NCBI GenBank assembly: GCA_903928895.1
Contig: CAIYSR010000152.1
Coordinates: 1 to 64,000, forward strand
Source: an uncultured Rhodospirillales bacterium
GTDB lineage: Bacteria; Pseudomonadota; Alphaproteobacteria; Acetobacterales; Acetobacteraceae
Length of the DNA stretch: 64,000 bases
Direction: 5' to 3'
The notes below the pieces were generated by a model. It made no database searches. It was given only the letters and a program-made list of their open reading frames with translations, and was not told the origin of the DNA. This document shows positions 7,049-16,042 of this stretch, one piece after another. The position numbers and the translations under genes were made by a program. How positions within the stretch are numbered: the first letter of the stretch is position 1; each line of letters opens with the position of its first letter.

Positions 7049-8646
7049 GGGACAAGGTTGACGTCGTTATCATCGGCTCCGGGGCGTCCGGGGCGGCGGT
7101 GGCGTGGAGCCTTGCCGAGACCAAGATGCGGGTCCTGTGTCTGGAGCAGGGCGGCTGGGTGAAGCCGACCGATTTTCCGTCGAACGGGCGGGATTGGGAG
7201 GCGCGGCAGTTCGGGGACTTCCATCCGAGCCCGAATGTTCGGGGGCGGGCGACGGATTATCCGGTGAATGACGCGAATTCGCCGATCAAGGTGTTGAATT
7301 TCAATGGGGTCGGGGGGAGCACCATCCTGTATGCGGCGCATTATCCGCGGCTGCATCCGTCCGATTTCCGGGTGAAGTCGCTCGATGGCGTGGCCGATGA
7401 CTGGCCGGTGGATTATGCGACGCTGGAGCCGTTTTTTGCCGAGAATGACCGGATGATGGGGGTTTCGGGGCTGGCGGGGGATCCGGCCTATCCGGCGCAT
7501 CAGCCGCCGATGCCGCCGTTGGCGCTGGGGAAGTCGGGGACGCGGTTTGCGACGGCGTTGAACAAGCTGGGGTGGCATTGGTGGCCGTCGGATACGACGT
7601 TGGCGACGACGGAATATGATGGGCGGGCGAAGTGCATCAATTTGGCGCATTGCATGTACGGGTGTTCGCAGGGGGCGAAGGCGAGCACGGACATCACGTA
7701 TTGGCCCCATGCCATTCGCTCCGGGGTGGAACTGAGGACGAATTGCCGGGTGAGCCGCATCGAGACCGGGCCGGACGGGATGGCGACGGGGGTGGTGTAT
7801 TTCGATGCGGCCGGGGTGGAGGTGTTCCAGCCGGCCGAGGTGGTGATCGTGGCGGCGAACGGGGTGGGGACGCCGCGGCTGCTGCTGAATTCGGCGTCGG
7901 GGAAGAATCCGAACGGGCTGGCGAATTCTTCGGGGCAGGTGGGGCGGAATTTGATGTTCCATCCCTATGCCAGCATCTACGGCTACGTCGATGAACCGTT
8001 GGACGGCAACAAGGCGCCGCCTTTGTGTTTGTGGAGCCATGAGTTCTACGAGACGGATGCGGCGCGCGGGTTTGTGCGGGGGTATTCGTATCAGTTGGGG
8101 CGTGGGGTCGGCTCGATCACCGAGGCGATCACGAGCACGGCGGCGGGGCGGGTGCCGTGGGGCAGTGGGCATCACGACGCCTATCGGCGGTTGATGAACC
8201 ATCGGATCGGGATGGCGGCGATCTGCGAGGATCTGCCGGAAGAGCATAACCGGGTGACGCTCGATCCGGTGTTGAAGGACAGCGACGGGATTCCGTCACC
8301 GAAGATCGATTATACGATCTCGGCCAACAGCGATCGCATGCTGGATCATGCGATCGGGCGGGCGACGGAGATTTTGCGGGCGGCGGGGGCGACGGAGATC
8401 GGGTTCGACAAGCCGATTCTGTTCGGCGGCTGGCATCTGCTGGGGACGGCGCGGATGGGCGACGACCCTGACCGGTCCGTGGTGAACGGGTGGGGGCGGA
8501 GCCATGATGTGAAGAATTTGTTCATCGTGGATGGCTCGATTTTCGTCACTTCGGGGGGCGTGAACCCGACCTCCACCATCCAGGCCCTGGCTTTGTATAT
8601 CGCAGACCAGATCAAGCAGCGCTTGGCGACGTTGTTCGACGAGTAG
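7045..8646 (+). CDS. GMC-family FAD oxidoreductase, copy 2
   Basis: A 533-residue paralogue of the protein at 4998, starting at a GTG that overlaps the upstream TGA. FAD motif IIGSGASGAAVAW at residues 9-21; cysteine segment HCMYGCSQGAKASTD; C-terminal GWHLLGTARMG and SGGVNPTST. Long stretches are identical to copy 1, for example YPRLHPSDFRVKSLDGVADD, while the region around residues 310-400 differs more. This points to tandem duplication with later divergence of the substrate side. No signal peptide. A hairpin repeat follows the stop. Confidence 0.88.
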   Translation: MRDKVDVVIIGSGASGAAVAWSLAETKMRVLCLEQGGWVKPTDFPSNGRDWEARQFGDFHPSPNVRGRATDYPVNDANSPIKVLNFNGVGGSTILYAAHYPRLHPSDFRVKSLDGVADDWPVDYATLEPFFAENDRMMGVSGLAGDPAYPAHQPPMPPLALGKSGTRFATALNKLGWHWWPSDTTLATTEYDGRAKCINLAHCMYGCSQGAKASTDITYWPHAIRSGVELRTNCRVSRIETGPDGMATGVVYFDAAGVEVFQPAEVVIVAANGVGTPRLLLNSASGKNPNGLANSSGQVGRNLMFHPYASIYGYVDEPLDGNKAPPLCLWSHEFYETDAARGFVRGYSYQLGRGVGSITEAITSTAAGRVPWGSGHHDAYRRLMNHRIGMAAICEDLPEEHNRVTLDPVLKDSDGIPSPKIDYTISANSDRMLDHAIGRATEILRAAGATEIGFDKPILFGGWHLLGTARMGDDPDRSVVNGWGRSHDVKNLFIVDGSIFVTSGGVNPTSTIQALALYIADQIKQRLATLFDE

Positions 8647-8665
8647 GCATGGGCAGACGTTTTTT

Positions 8666-8689
8666 GCTTCTTTTTTTCAAAAAAGAAGC
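8666..8689 (-). terminator. A/T-rich hairpin repeat, copy 2 (terminator-like)
   Basis: Perfect stem gcttcttttttt / aaaaaagaagc with acgttttttg on its left side. It lies between the ends of convergent genes, the plus-strand GMC gene and the minus-strand TPR gene, where a two-way terminator is expected. Same family as copies at 3868, 24924, 25016 and 61266. Confidence 0.7.
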
Positions 8690-8710
8690 GCTTCCCGGCC
8701 TCGTCTCAGG

Positions 8711-9277
8711 TCAGGTGTCGCTGCCGAGCGCGTTGCGGGTGAGGGTTTTGAGGCGGTCCTGGCCGTCGGGGTGTTTGGGGTTGAGTTCGAGCAGTTTCTG
8801 CCAGGCGGCCAGCGCGCCCTTGTGGTCTTCGCGGGCTTCGGCGATGTGGGAGAGGCTGGCGAGGGCGGGGAAGTAGCGGGGTTCGCGGGTCAGGGTTTCC
8901 TGCAGGTCCGCCAGGGCGCCGGGGAAGTCGCCGAGGGCGGAGCGCGCCAGGGCGCGGCGGTGGTAGCCCTCGGGGGCGGCGGGGTCGATGACGAGTGCGG
9001 CTTCGACGTCCTCCAGCGCGTCCTGGGCGGCGTCGTGGTTGAGCTCGCGGGTGCTGCGGTTGAGCAGCAGGACGGCGGAGGGGGCGATGGACTGGCCCCA
9101 GAGCTGGTGCAGGCGGGCCTCGATCTTGGCGGCGGTGGCTTCGCTGGGGGCGGCCTTGAGGCCGGCGAAAAGGGCGTCGAACTCGGCCGCGCGGCTGTTG
9201 GGGCGCGTTTGGGCCAAGGCGGGTTGGGCCAGGGCGGGGAGGCTCAGCAGGAGGAAGCAGAGTGTGGCTGCGCGCAT
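8711..9277 (-). CDS. Exported TPR-repeat protein
   Basis: A 188-residue protein. The start at 9277 gives a clean signal peptide, MRAATLCFLLLSLPALAQ, ending near PALAQ; a TTG 12 codons upstream overlapping glcF is possible but weaker. After the signal come tetratricopeptide-like helices, for example DPAAPEGYHRRALARSALGD, LTREPRYFPALASLSHIAEA and KLLELNPKHPDG. TPR repeats mediate protein contacts, so this is a periplasmic scaffold or assembly factor of unknown partner. It is the last gene of the glc operon on the minus strand and is probably cotranscribed with it. Confidence 0.75.
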   Translation of the reverse strand: MRAATLCFLLLSLPALAQPALAQTRPNSRAAEFDALFAGLKAAPSEATAAKIEARLHQLWGQSIAPSAVLLLNRSTRELNHDAAQDALEDVEAALVIDPAAPEGYHRRALARSALGDFPGALADLQETLTREPRYFPALASLSHIAEAREDHKGALAAWQKLLELNPKHPDGQDRLKTLTRNALGSDT

Positions 9278-9309
9278 GACGCCATGGTGGGCCGGAACGG
9301 GGGGTGCGT

Positions 9310-10626
9310 TCAAGCGCCGTGTGTGGCGATTCCCTCGGGGGCGGGGCCGCCGGCCATCCAGTCGAGCAGCTCGATGGTATGGACGACGGGCATGGTGTCG
9401 CCAGCGAGCTGGGTCATGCAGCCGATGTTGCCGGCGGCGATGAGATCGGCGCCGGTGGCGCGGATGTTTTCGAGTTTGCGGGTGCGCAGGCGTGTGGCGA
9501 TTTCGGGCTGCATGAGGTTGTAGGTGCCGGCGGAGCCGCAGCAGAGATGGCCTTCTGCGGGTTCCTTGACGGTAAAGCCGGCAGTGCGGAGCAGGGTCTT
9601 CGGCGCGGCGGTGACTTTCTGGCCGTGCTGGAGGGAGCAGGCGGCGTGGTAGGCGATGGTCAGGCCGGGGGCGGGCCGGGTCGGGGCGTAGCCGATTTTG
9701 GTGAGGTATTCGCTGATGTCCAAGGTGAGCGCGGAGACGCGCTCGGCCTGGGCGCGCAGGCCGGGTTCGGCGGTGCGGAACATGAAGCCGTAGTCCTTCA
9801 CCGTGGTGCCGCAGCCCGAGGTGTTGACGATGATGGCGTCGAGGCCGGGGCCTTCGAGCTCGCGGGTCCAGGCGGCGATGTTGGCCGCCGCGCTGGCCAT
9901 GGCGGGGTCGTGCTTGCCCATGTGATGGGTGACGGCGCCGCAGCAGCCGGCGCCCTCGGCGACGACGACCTCGACGCCCATGCGGGTGAGCAGGCGGATG
10001 GTGGCCTCGTTGATCGCGGGGTCCAGCACCTGCTGGGCGCAGCCGGCGAGGAGGGCGACGCGGGCGCGGCGGGTGCCGAGGGCGGGGTGGGAGGCGGGAA
10101 TTTCGGTGGGGCTGGCGGGCGGGACGGTGGCGGGGGCGAGTTTCAGCAAGGCGCGCAGGCGAAGGGCGAACATGCCCTTGCGCGGGAGCAGGCGGGCGAA
10201 GGGGCGGGCGAGTTTGGCGCCCTTGAGGGTCAGGCGCATCAGAGCGGGGCGGGGGAGCACGGCGGCAAGCACGGCGCGCAGCGCGCGGTCATGGACGGGG
10301 CGGCGGTAGGTGGCCTCGATGTAGGTGCGGGCGTGGTCGACGAGGTGCATGTAGTTCACACCCGACGGGCAGGTGGTCATGCAGGCGAGGCAGGACAGGC
10401 AGCGATCGACGTGGCGGACGACTTCCTCGCTGGCGGGGCGGCCGGTCTCCAGCATGTCCTTGATGAGGTAGATGCGGCCGCGCGGGCTGTCGAGCTCGTC
10501 GCCGAGGAGGACGAAGGTGGGGCAGGTGGCGGTGCACATGCCGCAATGGACGCAGGTGCGCAGGATCTGGTTGGCGACCGAGGTGTCGGGGTCGCGCAGC
10601 TGCGCTTCGGTGAAATGGGTTTGCAT
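9310..10626 (-). CDS. glcF: Glycolate oxidase iron-sulfur subunit GlcF
   Basis: A 438-residue protein with two four-cysteine iron-sulfur motifs: CVHCGMCTATCP near residue 26 and CLSCLACMTTCP near residue 78. The C-terminal half has two cysteine-rich CCG-type domains (GAGCCGAVTHH and HLCCGSAGTYN), as in heterodisulfide reductase/GlcF proteins. It passes electrons from the FAD subunits to the respiratory chain during oxidation of glycolate to glyoxylate. It follows glcE by four bases, in the order glcD-glcE-glcF. Confidence 0.93.
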   Translation of the reverse strand: MQTHFTEAQLRDPDTSVANQILRTCVHCGMCTATCPTFVLLGDELDSPRGRIYLIKDMLETGRPASEEVVRHVDRCLSCLACMTTCPSGVNYMHLVDHARTYIEATYRRPVHDRALRAVLAAVLPRPALMRLTLKGAKLARPFARLLPRKGMFALRLRALLKLAPATVPPASPTEIPASHPALGTRRARVALLAGCAQQVLDPAINEATIRLLTRMGVEVVVAEGAGCCGAVTHHMGKHDPAMASAAANIAAWTRELEGPGLDAIIVNTSGCGTTVKDYGFMFRTAEPGLRAQAERVSALTLDISEYLTKIGYAPTRPAPGLTIAYHAACSLQHGQKVTAAPKTLLRTAGFTVKEPAEGHLCCGSAGTYNLMQPEIATRLRTRKLENIRATGADLIAAGNIGCMTQLAGDTMPVVHTIELLDWMAGGPAPEGIATHGA

Positions 10627-10630
10627 GCGC

Positions 10631-11836
10631 CTAGAACCCCGCGACCATGCGGCCGGGATTGAGAATGCCCTTGGGGTCGAACGCGGCCTTGACGTTGCGG
10701 GCGATGCGGGCGAGGGCGGCGGCCTCGGGGGGGATGACGGGGACGGCCGCGCGCAGGGTTTCGGGCGCGCGCATCAGGGTCCAGGCGCCCGGACCGGCGG
10801 CGGCGGTGACGGCATGATGGGCGGCCTGGGTGGCGGGGCCGGCGATCCAGAGCAGGCCGCCGCCCCAGTCCATGAACCATTGGGTGTCGAACGCATGGGC
10901 CAGCGCGGCGATGACGGAGGGGCCGGTGGAGGGGCGGACCGAGACGCGCCAGACCGCGGCGGGCGCCGCCGCAGGGTCGGCGGCGAAGGGGGTGACATCG
11001 CGGATGGCGGCCCAGGCGGCGAGGGAGGCGGCGTCGTCGAGGAGTTCGGCGGCGCCGAAATTCGCCAGCTCGGCGCGCAGCCGCTCGGTGCGGTAGGCCA
11101 CCGCGGGGGCGAAATCCTCGATGCGGGCGAGGGTCACGCTGTCATCGAGCCAGGCGAGGGCGGGGATGCGGGCGGCCATGGCGGCGGGAAGATAGGCGGC
11201 GCCGGAGACGGCGTAGGGCGAGCCCAGGGCCTGCGCCAGGGCGGCGACGGCGCGGGTGGGGTCGAGCCCCTTGAGCACCAGGGTGCCGCGGCGCTCGGGG
11301 GCGGGGAGGACTTTGAGGGTGATTTCGGTGAGCACCGCGAGCGTGCCGTGGCTGCCGGTGAGGAGCTTGCAGAGGTCGAGCCCGGTGACGTTTTTCAGCA
11401 CCCGGCCGCCGCTATGGATGCGTTCGCCGAGCCCGTTGACGGCGACGACACCCATGACATGGTCGCGGGTGGCGCCCCACATCACGCGGCGCGGGCCGGA
11501 GAGGTTGGCCGCGACCATGCCGCCCAGGGTGGGCGTGGCGGTGCTGCCATAGAAGGCAGAGAGGTCGGGCGGTTCGGCGATGAGGTGCTGGCCCTTGGCG
11601 GCGACCGCCTCGGCCACGTCGGCCACCGTGGTGCCGGCGCCGGCGGTGAGGATGAGTTCCTGCGGCGAATAGAGCGAGATGCCGGTGAGCGCGCTGGTGC
11701 TCAACGTGCGCTCGGCGCGGACCGGGCGGAGCAGGCCCGATTTGCTGGCGTTGCCGCAGATGGCGAGCGGGGTCGCGGCCTGATGGGCGGCACGGATGGC
11801 GTCGATCACGCCGTCGGTATCGCTGGGCGTGATCAT
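10631..11836 (-). CDS. glcE: Glycolate oxidase FAD-binding subunit GlcE
   Basis: A 401-residue FAD-binding PCMH-type protein, shorter than GlcD as usual. Visible motifs are LTAGAGTTVADVAEAVAAKG, the flavin-binding TPTLGGMVAANLSGPRR and GVVAVNGLGERIHSGGRVLKN. The C-terminal end has ARIARNVKAAFDPKGILNPG, typical of the family. The ATG at 11836 overlaps the stop of glcD by four bases (ATGA), so the two are translationally coupled. It acts with GlcD and GlcF at the inner membrane. Confidence 0.92.
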   Translation of the reverse strand: MITPSDTDGVIDAIRAAHQAATPLAICGNASKSGLLRPVRAERTLSTSALTGISLYSPQELILTAGAGTTVADVAEAVAAKGQHLIAEPPDLSAFYGSTATPTLGGMVAANLSGPRRVMWGATRDHVMGVVAVNGLGERIHSGGRVLKNVTGLDLCKLLTGSHGTLAVLTEITLKVLPAPERRGTLVLKGLDPTRAVAALAQALGSPYAVSGAAYLPAAMAARIPALAWLDDSVTLARIEDFAPAVAYRTERLRAELANFGAAELLDDAASLAAWAAIRDVTPFAADPAAAPAAVWRVSVRPSTGPSVIAALAHAFDTQWFMDWGGGLLWIAGPATQAAHHAVTAAAGPGAWTLMRAPETLRAAVPVIPPEAAALARIARNVKAAFDPKGILNPGRMVAGF

Positions 11837-13269
11837 GCGGCGGCGGGTTCGGGCTTGAGCGGGAAGACCTTGGACGGGTTGAGCAGCCAGCCCGGATCGA
11901 AGGCCGATTTCACCCGGCGCTGCTGGTCGAGTTCGATGTCGGTGAACTGGACGCCCATCAGGTCGCGCTTTTCGACGCCGACGCCGTGCTCGCCGGTGAG
12001 GCAGCCGCCGACCTCGACGCAGAGCCGCAGGATGTCGGCGCCGAAGGTCTCGGCCTTGTGGAAGCTGGTGGGGTCGTTGGCGTCGAACATGATGAGCGGG
12101 TGGAGGTTGCCGTCGCCGGCGTGGAAGATGTTGGCGACCTGCAGGCCGCAGGCGGCGCTCATGGCGCCGATGCGGCCGAGCACCTCGGCGAGGCGGGAGG
12201 TGGGGATGGTGCCGTCCATGCACAAATAGTCCGGGCTGATGCGGCCGACCGCGCCGAAGGCGCCCTTGCGGCCCTTCCAGATCGCCAGGCTCTCCTCGGC
12301 GGATTGCGAGACCCGCAGGCTCACCGGGTCGAAGCGGTTGCAGATGTCGCGGATGCGGTCGAGCATGTAATCCTGCTCGGCGACGCTGCCTTCGACCTCG
12401 ATGATCAGCATGGCCTCGGCATCGAGCGGGTAGCCGGCATGGGCGAAGGCCTCGCAGGCGTGGATCGCCGGGCGGTCCATGAATTCGAGCGCCACGGGGA
12501 TGATGCCGGAGCCGATGATGGCGTCCACGCAGGCGCCGGCGATTTCGTTGGCGGAGAAGGCGGCGAGCATGGCGCGGGCGCCTTCGGGAGAGCGCAGGAT
12601 GCGCACGGTGACCTCGGTGACGACGGCGAGCTGGCCTTCGCTGCCGGTGAGCAGGCCGAGCCAGTCATAGCCGGCGGCGTCGAGATGGGCGCCGCCGATG
12701 TCGATGATGTCGCCCTCGACGGTGACGATGCGCAGGCCGAGCAGGTTGTTGGCGGTGACGCCGTAGCGCAGGCAATGGGCGCCGCCGGAGTTCATGTTGA
12801 CGTTGCCGCCGATCATGCAGGCGAGCTGGGAGGAGGGGTCGGGCGCGTAGAAGAAGCCCTCGGCCTGGACCGCCTGGGTGATGCCGATGTTGGTGACGCC
12901 GGCCTGCACCACGGCGCAGCGGTCGGCATAGTCGATCTCGAGGATGCGGTTCATCCGCATAAGGCCGAGCACGACGGAATCTTCCATCGGCAAGGCGCCG
13001 CCGGAGAGCGAGGTGCCGGCGCCGCGGGGGACGACGCGGACCCCTTCGCGGTGGCAGAAGGCCATGATCGCGGCGACCTGCTCGGTGGTTTCCGGCAGGA
13101 TCACCGCCATCGGGGTCTGGCGGTAGGCGGAGAGCCCGTCGGTTTCGTAGGGCTTGAGGCGGATCGGGTCGGCGATCAGCCCGGTCTCGGGGACGAGTCT
13201 GCCCAGGCCGGCGACGATGATGTCGCGCCGGGCCATGACGTCACGCTTGGGTGCCGGCTGGGCGATCAT
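11833..13269 (-). CDS. glcD: Glycolate oxidase catalytic subunit GlcD
   Basis: A 478-residue FAD-linked oxidase. The flavin-binding segment VVPRGAGTSLSGGALP is near residue 80, and MIGGNVNMNSGGAHCLRYG follows near residue 155. The C-terminal FAD oxidase domain holds IFHAGDGNLHPLIMFD and CLTGEHGVGVEKRD, with the conserved histidines of the family. It oxidises glycolate (or D-lactate-like 2-hydroxy acids) to the keto acid. The ATG at 13269 has agggaag upstream. It is first in the operon glcD-glcE-glcF-TPR. Confidence 0.93.
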   Translation of the reverse strand: MIAQPAPKRDVMARRDIIVAGLGRLVPETGLIADPIRLKPYETDGLSAYRQTPMAVILPETTEQVAAIMAFCHREGVRVVPRGAGTSLSGGALPMEDSVVLGLMRMNRILEIDYADRCAVVQAGVTNIGITQAVQAEGFFYAPDPSSQLACMIGGNVNMNSGGAHCLRYGVTANNLLGLRIVTVEGDIIDIGGAHLDAAGYDWLGLLTGSEGQLAVVTEVTVRILRSPEGARAMLAAFSANEIAGACVDAIIGSGIIPVALEFMDRPAIHACEAFAHAGYPLDAEAMLIIEVEGSVAEQDYMLDRIRDICNRFDPVSLRVSQSAEESLAIWKGRKGAFGAVGRISPDYLCMDGTIPTSRLAEVLGRIGAMSAACGLQVANIFHAGDGNLHPLIMFDANDPTSFHKAETFGADILRLCVEVGGCLTGEHGVGVEKRDLMGVQFTDIELDQQRRVKSAFDPGWLLNPSKVFPLKPEPAAA

Positions 13270-13347
13270 GCGTCTCTTCCCTCGCGCTCAAGGCGATCAG
13301 CGGAGCAGGAAATTGACCTGACTGTCATCGCGCCGCAAGACGGAAAG

Positions 13348-13373
13348 CGCCCCGGGAAGCGGCTCCCGGGGCG
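13348..13373 (-). terminator. Intrinsic terminator downstream of rpmJ
   Basis: A perfect ten-base G/C stem, cgccccggga / tcccggggcg, with a six-base loop, followed on the minus strand by ctttcc. It lies 44 bases after the rpmJ stop and before glcD, so it separates the two transcripts. Confidence 0.75.
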
Positions 13374-13417
13374 TTGCCTGTCAGCATCGGAACCTGCGGC
13401 CGCATGGGCCGGTGGAC

Positions 13418-13543
13418 TCAGCCCTGGCGGGCCTTCATCCGGGGATTCTTCTTGTTGATCACGTAGACGCGACCGCGACGGCGGACGACGCGGCAATTCT
13501 TGTCGCGCGTCTTGGCGGAGCGAAGGCTGTTGCGGACTTTCAT
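13418..13543 (-). CDS. rpmJ: Ribosomal protein bL36
   Basis: A 41-residue basic protein: [20 protein letters not shown] followed by [20 protein letters not shown]. This is bL36 of the 50S subunit in its single-cysteine form, lacking the four zinc ligands, as is usual in alphaproteobacteria. It is monocistronic and followed by a strong terminator. Confidence 0.95.
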   Translation of the reverse strand: MKVRNSLRSAKTRDKNCRVVRRRGRVYVINKKNPRMKARQG

Positions 13544-13646
13544 GGGATCAGGCCTCAATATGGGCAATTCGGAGCGCCGGGAAGTAGAGGGGCACCCCGC
13601 TCCTGTCAAGCCGCGATGGCGGTATCGGTGCCAGGGAGACGACGAG

Positions 13647-14012
13647 ATGATGACGATTGCCATTCTGGACGCCTTTGCCGCCGCGTGGAACCGGCACGAC
13701 ATCGACGCGCTGATGTCGTTCATGACGGATGACTGCGTCTTCGAGTCCTCCGCCGGGCCGGAGGCCTGCGGGACGCGCTTTGAGGGGCAAGCGGCGGTGC
13801 GCGCCGGCTACATGGCGGCCTGGCAGGCGGTGCCGGATGCGCGGTGGAACAACCCGGTGCATTTCATTTCAGGCGATCGTGGCCTGTCGCACTGGACCTT
13901 CACCGGGATGCGGCTGGATGGCACGCGCATCGAGGTGACGGGCTGCGACGTGTTCAGCTTCCGTGGCGACAAGATCGTGGTGAAGAACTCCTACCGCAAG
14001 CAGCGCGGCTGA
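13647..14012 (+). CDS. SnoaL-like / nuclear transport factor 2 family protein
   Basis: A 121-residue protein beginning [20 protein letters not shown]. The N-terminal helix followed by [20 protein letters not shown], GRxxI-type spacing ([17 protein letters not shown]) and the closing strands [20 protein letters not shown] are typical of SnoaL-like steroid-isomerase-fold proteins. The ATG pair at 13647/13650 follows gggaga. It lies opposite rpmJ, in a separate plus-strand unit. The ligand or reaction is unknown. Confidence 0.8.
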   Translation: MMTIAILDAFAAAWNRHDIDALMSFMTDDCVFESSAGPEACGTRFEGQAAVRAGYMAAWQAVPDARWNNPVHFISGDRGLSHWTFTGMRLDGTRIEVTGCDVFSFRGDKIVVKNSYRKQRG

Positions 14013-14028
14013 CGCCGGACCTCGGCGA

Positions 14029-14319
14029 TCAGGCGCTGTCCGGCTCGGCTTTGGCCTCGACGACGGCCCGGGTCTCGGCGCTCGGGACCACCGGGATGAT
14101 TTCGAAGCTGATGCCGTAGCCGCGCCACTGCAGGATCCATTCCTGGAGTTTGCGGGCGTCATCGCAGCGCATGAGCTGGAAGCAGCGGGCAAAGTTGGGT
14201 TCGACCCAGCTGTCCACGAATTCGAGTCCGTCGGGCAGCATCCGGCCGGCCTCGCGGATGCGGGCATAGATCGGCACCATGTCGGCATCGCGGAACCGTT
14301 CGATCACCATGAACAACAT
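14029..14319 (-). CDS. DUF3303-like small protein
   Basis: A 96-residue protein starting MLFMVIERFRDADMVPIYAR. The pattern MLFMVIERF, GLEFVDSWVEPNFARCFQLM and LQEWILQWRGYGISFEIIPV matches the DUF3303 family, small ferredoxin-like-fold proteins of unknown role. It starts 12 bases after the stop of the ABC-F gene and so belongs to the same minus-strand transcript. Confidence 0.75.
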   Translation of the reverse strand: MLFMVIERFRDADMVPIYARIREAGRMLPDGLEFVDSWVEPNFARCFQLMRCDDARKLQEWILQWRGYGISFEIIPVVPSAETRAVVEAKAEPDSA

Positions 14320-14331
14320 CTTGCTCTCCTG

Positions 14332-15843
14332 TCAGGACAAGGACTTGTAGAACCGCTCGGGTCCGTCGACCTCTTCGATGCGGCCGCGTTCGATCAGCAG
14401 GAAGCGGGTGCCGATGGCGCGGACGAAGCTGCGGTCGTGCGAGACCACGACGCAGCTCGGGGCATGGGCCAGCATTTCGGCCTCCAGGCGTTCCTGGCCG
14501 GCGATGTCGACGTGGTTGGTGGGTTCGTCGAGCAGATAGAAATTGGGTTCGGCCAGGCGCAGGGCGAGCAGGCCGAGGCGCGCTTTCTGGCCCGGCGAGA
14601 GCTGGGCGATCGGGCGGCGCTGCATGTCCACGGTGAAGCCGGCGCCGGCGAGGAGCGCGGTGGCGCGCTGGTCGCCGGGGCGGAAGGTGCCGGCGATGTG
14701 GCCGTGCGGGGTGTCATGCTCCGGCAGGTGGGACATCTGCTGGTCGGCGTAGCCGAGCACGATGGAGGGACTGGCACGGATCCCGGTGACGCTCTCCGGC
14801 GTGGTCATCGCCGCCAGCAGCATGCGCACGAAGACGGATTTGCCGACGCCGTTGCGGCCGAGCAGGACGACCCGGTCGGACTGGAAGAGGTCGAGCTTCT
14901 TGACCTGGAAGAGGGGGGTGCCGTCGGGGGTGGCGACTTTGACATCGGCCAGCGCCAGCATGACCTTGGCGTGGGTGCCGCGGTTGGCGAGGCGGATGTC
15001 GCCGGATTTCTCGGCATGGGCGGGGCGGATGGTCTGCTCCAGCGAGTCGGCGCGCTTGGTGAGGTACATCGCCTTTTTCTGGAGCAGGTCGCTGCCGCTG
15101 TTGACGCCGACGTTCTTGAGCTCGGCCGCGTTGCGGCGCAGGCGGTCGACCTCGCGGCCGTCCTTGGCGAGTTTGCGTTCGAGGGCGGCGTCGTCATCGG
15201 CGAGCAGGGCGCGGGCGCGACTATAGGGATGGGCGTAGGCGGGGCAGGAGGCGGGGCGGAGGAACAGGGTGCGGGTGGTGGCGTTGTCGAGGAAGCTGCG
15301 GTCGTGGCTGGCGATCAGCATCGGGGTGTCGCCGGCCTCGGCGGTGATCCAGCGTTCGAGCAGCTGGATCTTGGCGAGGTCGAGATGGTTGGTGGGCTCG
15401 TCGAGCAGCAGCAGGTCCGGCTCCGTCACCCAGGCTCGTGCAATCAACGCCAGGCGTTGCCAGCCGCCGCTGAGCTTGCCCACGAGCCGTTCATGCAGGT
15501 CGGCCGGAGCGGCGAAGGAATCGAGCATGACATCGACGCGCCAGGCCTGCGCCTCGCGCTCGGCCGGCGGCAAGGCGCGGCGGATGGCCTCGGCCATCGG
15601 CAACCCAAGCAGGTTCGGCGGCATGTCCTGCTCGACATAGGCGACGCGCAATCCGCGGGAGCGGATGATCTCGCCCTCGCTGGGTTCGGCGAGTCCGGCG
15701 AGGCAGCGCAGCAATGTGGTCTTGCCGCCCCCATTGCCGGCGATCAGGCCGATGCGGTCGCCCGGGCCGATGACGGTGTTGAGGTCGGAGAACAGAGGAA
15801 GCGGCGCGCGCACGGCGACGCGGCGCAAACTGATAGTACCCAT
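14332..15843 (-). CDS. ABC-F family ATPase
   Basis: A 503-residue protein with two ABC domains and no membrane segments. First domain: Walker A GNGGGKTT at residues 36-43, signature LSGGWQ, Walker B LLLLDEPTNHLD. A charged linker follows (VDRLRRNAAELKN). Second domain: GRNGVGKSVF, LSPGQKARLG and FYLLDEPTNHVD. ABC-F proteins bind the ribosomal E site, either relieving stalls or protecting from antibiotics. The ATG at 15843 is chosen because MGTISLRRVAVRAP begins the domain; its own ribosome site is weak. A 17-codon leader peptide with a perfect Shine-Dalgarno lies about 145 bases upstream, which suggests induction by ribosome stalling. Confidence 0.9.
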   Translation of the reverse strand: MGTISLRRVAVRAPLPLFSDLNTVIGPGDRIGLIAGNGGGKTTLLRCLAGLAEPSEGEIIRSRGLRVAYVEQDMPPNLLGLPMAEAIRRALPPAEREAQAWRVDVMLDSFAAPADLHERLVGKLSGGWQRLALIARAWVTEPDLLLLDEPTNHLDLAKIQLLERWITAEAGDTPMLIASHDRSFLDNATTRTLFLRPASCPAYAHPYSRARALLADDDAALERKLAKDGREVDRLRRNAAELKNVGVNSGSDLLQKKAMYLTKRADSLEQTIRPAHAEKSGDIRLANRGTHAKVMLALADVKVATPDGTPLFQVKKLDLFQSDRVVLLGRNGVGKSVFVRMLLAAMTTPESVTGIRASPSIVLGYADQQMSHLPEHDTPHGHIAGTFRPGDQRATALLAGAGFTVDMQRRPIAQLSPGQKARLGLLALRLAEPNFYLLDEPTNHVDIAGQERLEAEMLAHAPSCVVVSHDRSFVRAIGTRFLLIERGRIEEVDGPERFYKSLS

Positions 15844-15988
15844 GTGATAACTCTTTGATGAATACGGCACACGCGGCCGCAGGCAACGGAGATCGGGAAC
15901 GATCGGCGCGACGGGCAACGCCGTCGACGCGCGGCGCATTGAGGGCAGAACCAACCTTGCTGCGGCCGATGTCCCGCCCCACGGCGAC

Positions 15989-16042
15989 TTACCGCGGGGC
16001 CGCTCCAGGGCCGCGCGGATGATGCGGATCATATGCAACCAT
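15989..16042 (-). CDS. Candidate regulatory leader peptide of the ABC-F gene
   Basis: On the minus strand aggagg (16048-16053) is followed after five bases by an ATG at 16042 and an 18-codon frame ending in TAA: MVAYDPHHPRGPGAAPR. The Shine-Dalgarno is far better than that of the ABC-F gene itself. Prolines, histidines and arginines near a G/C-rich hairpin (the segment 15985-16015 can pair) would suit stalling control. Short leader peptides ahead of ABC-F and other ribosome-protection genes commonly control them by attenuation. No family match is claimed; function is inference. Confidence 0.5.
   Translation of the reverse strand: MVAYDPHHPRGPGAAPR

Noticed and set aside
9304-10662. A 452-codon plus-strand reading frame
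   Set aside because: It lies antisense to glcF, which has clear iron-sulfur motifs. Its translation is Gly/Ala/Glu-rich without structure, as expected opposite high-GC coding sequence.
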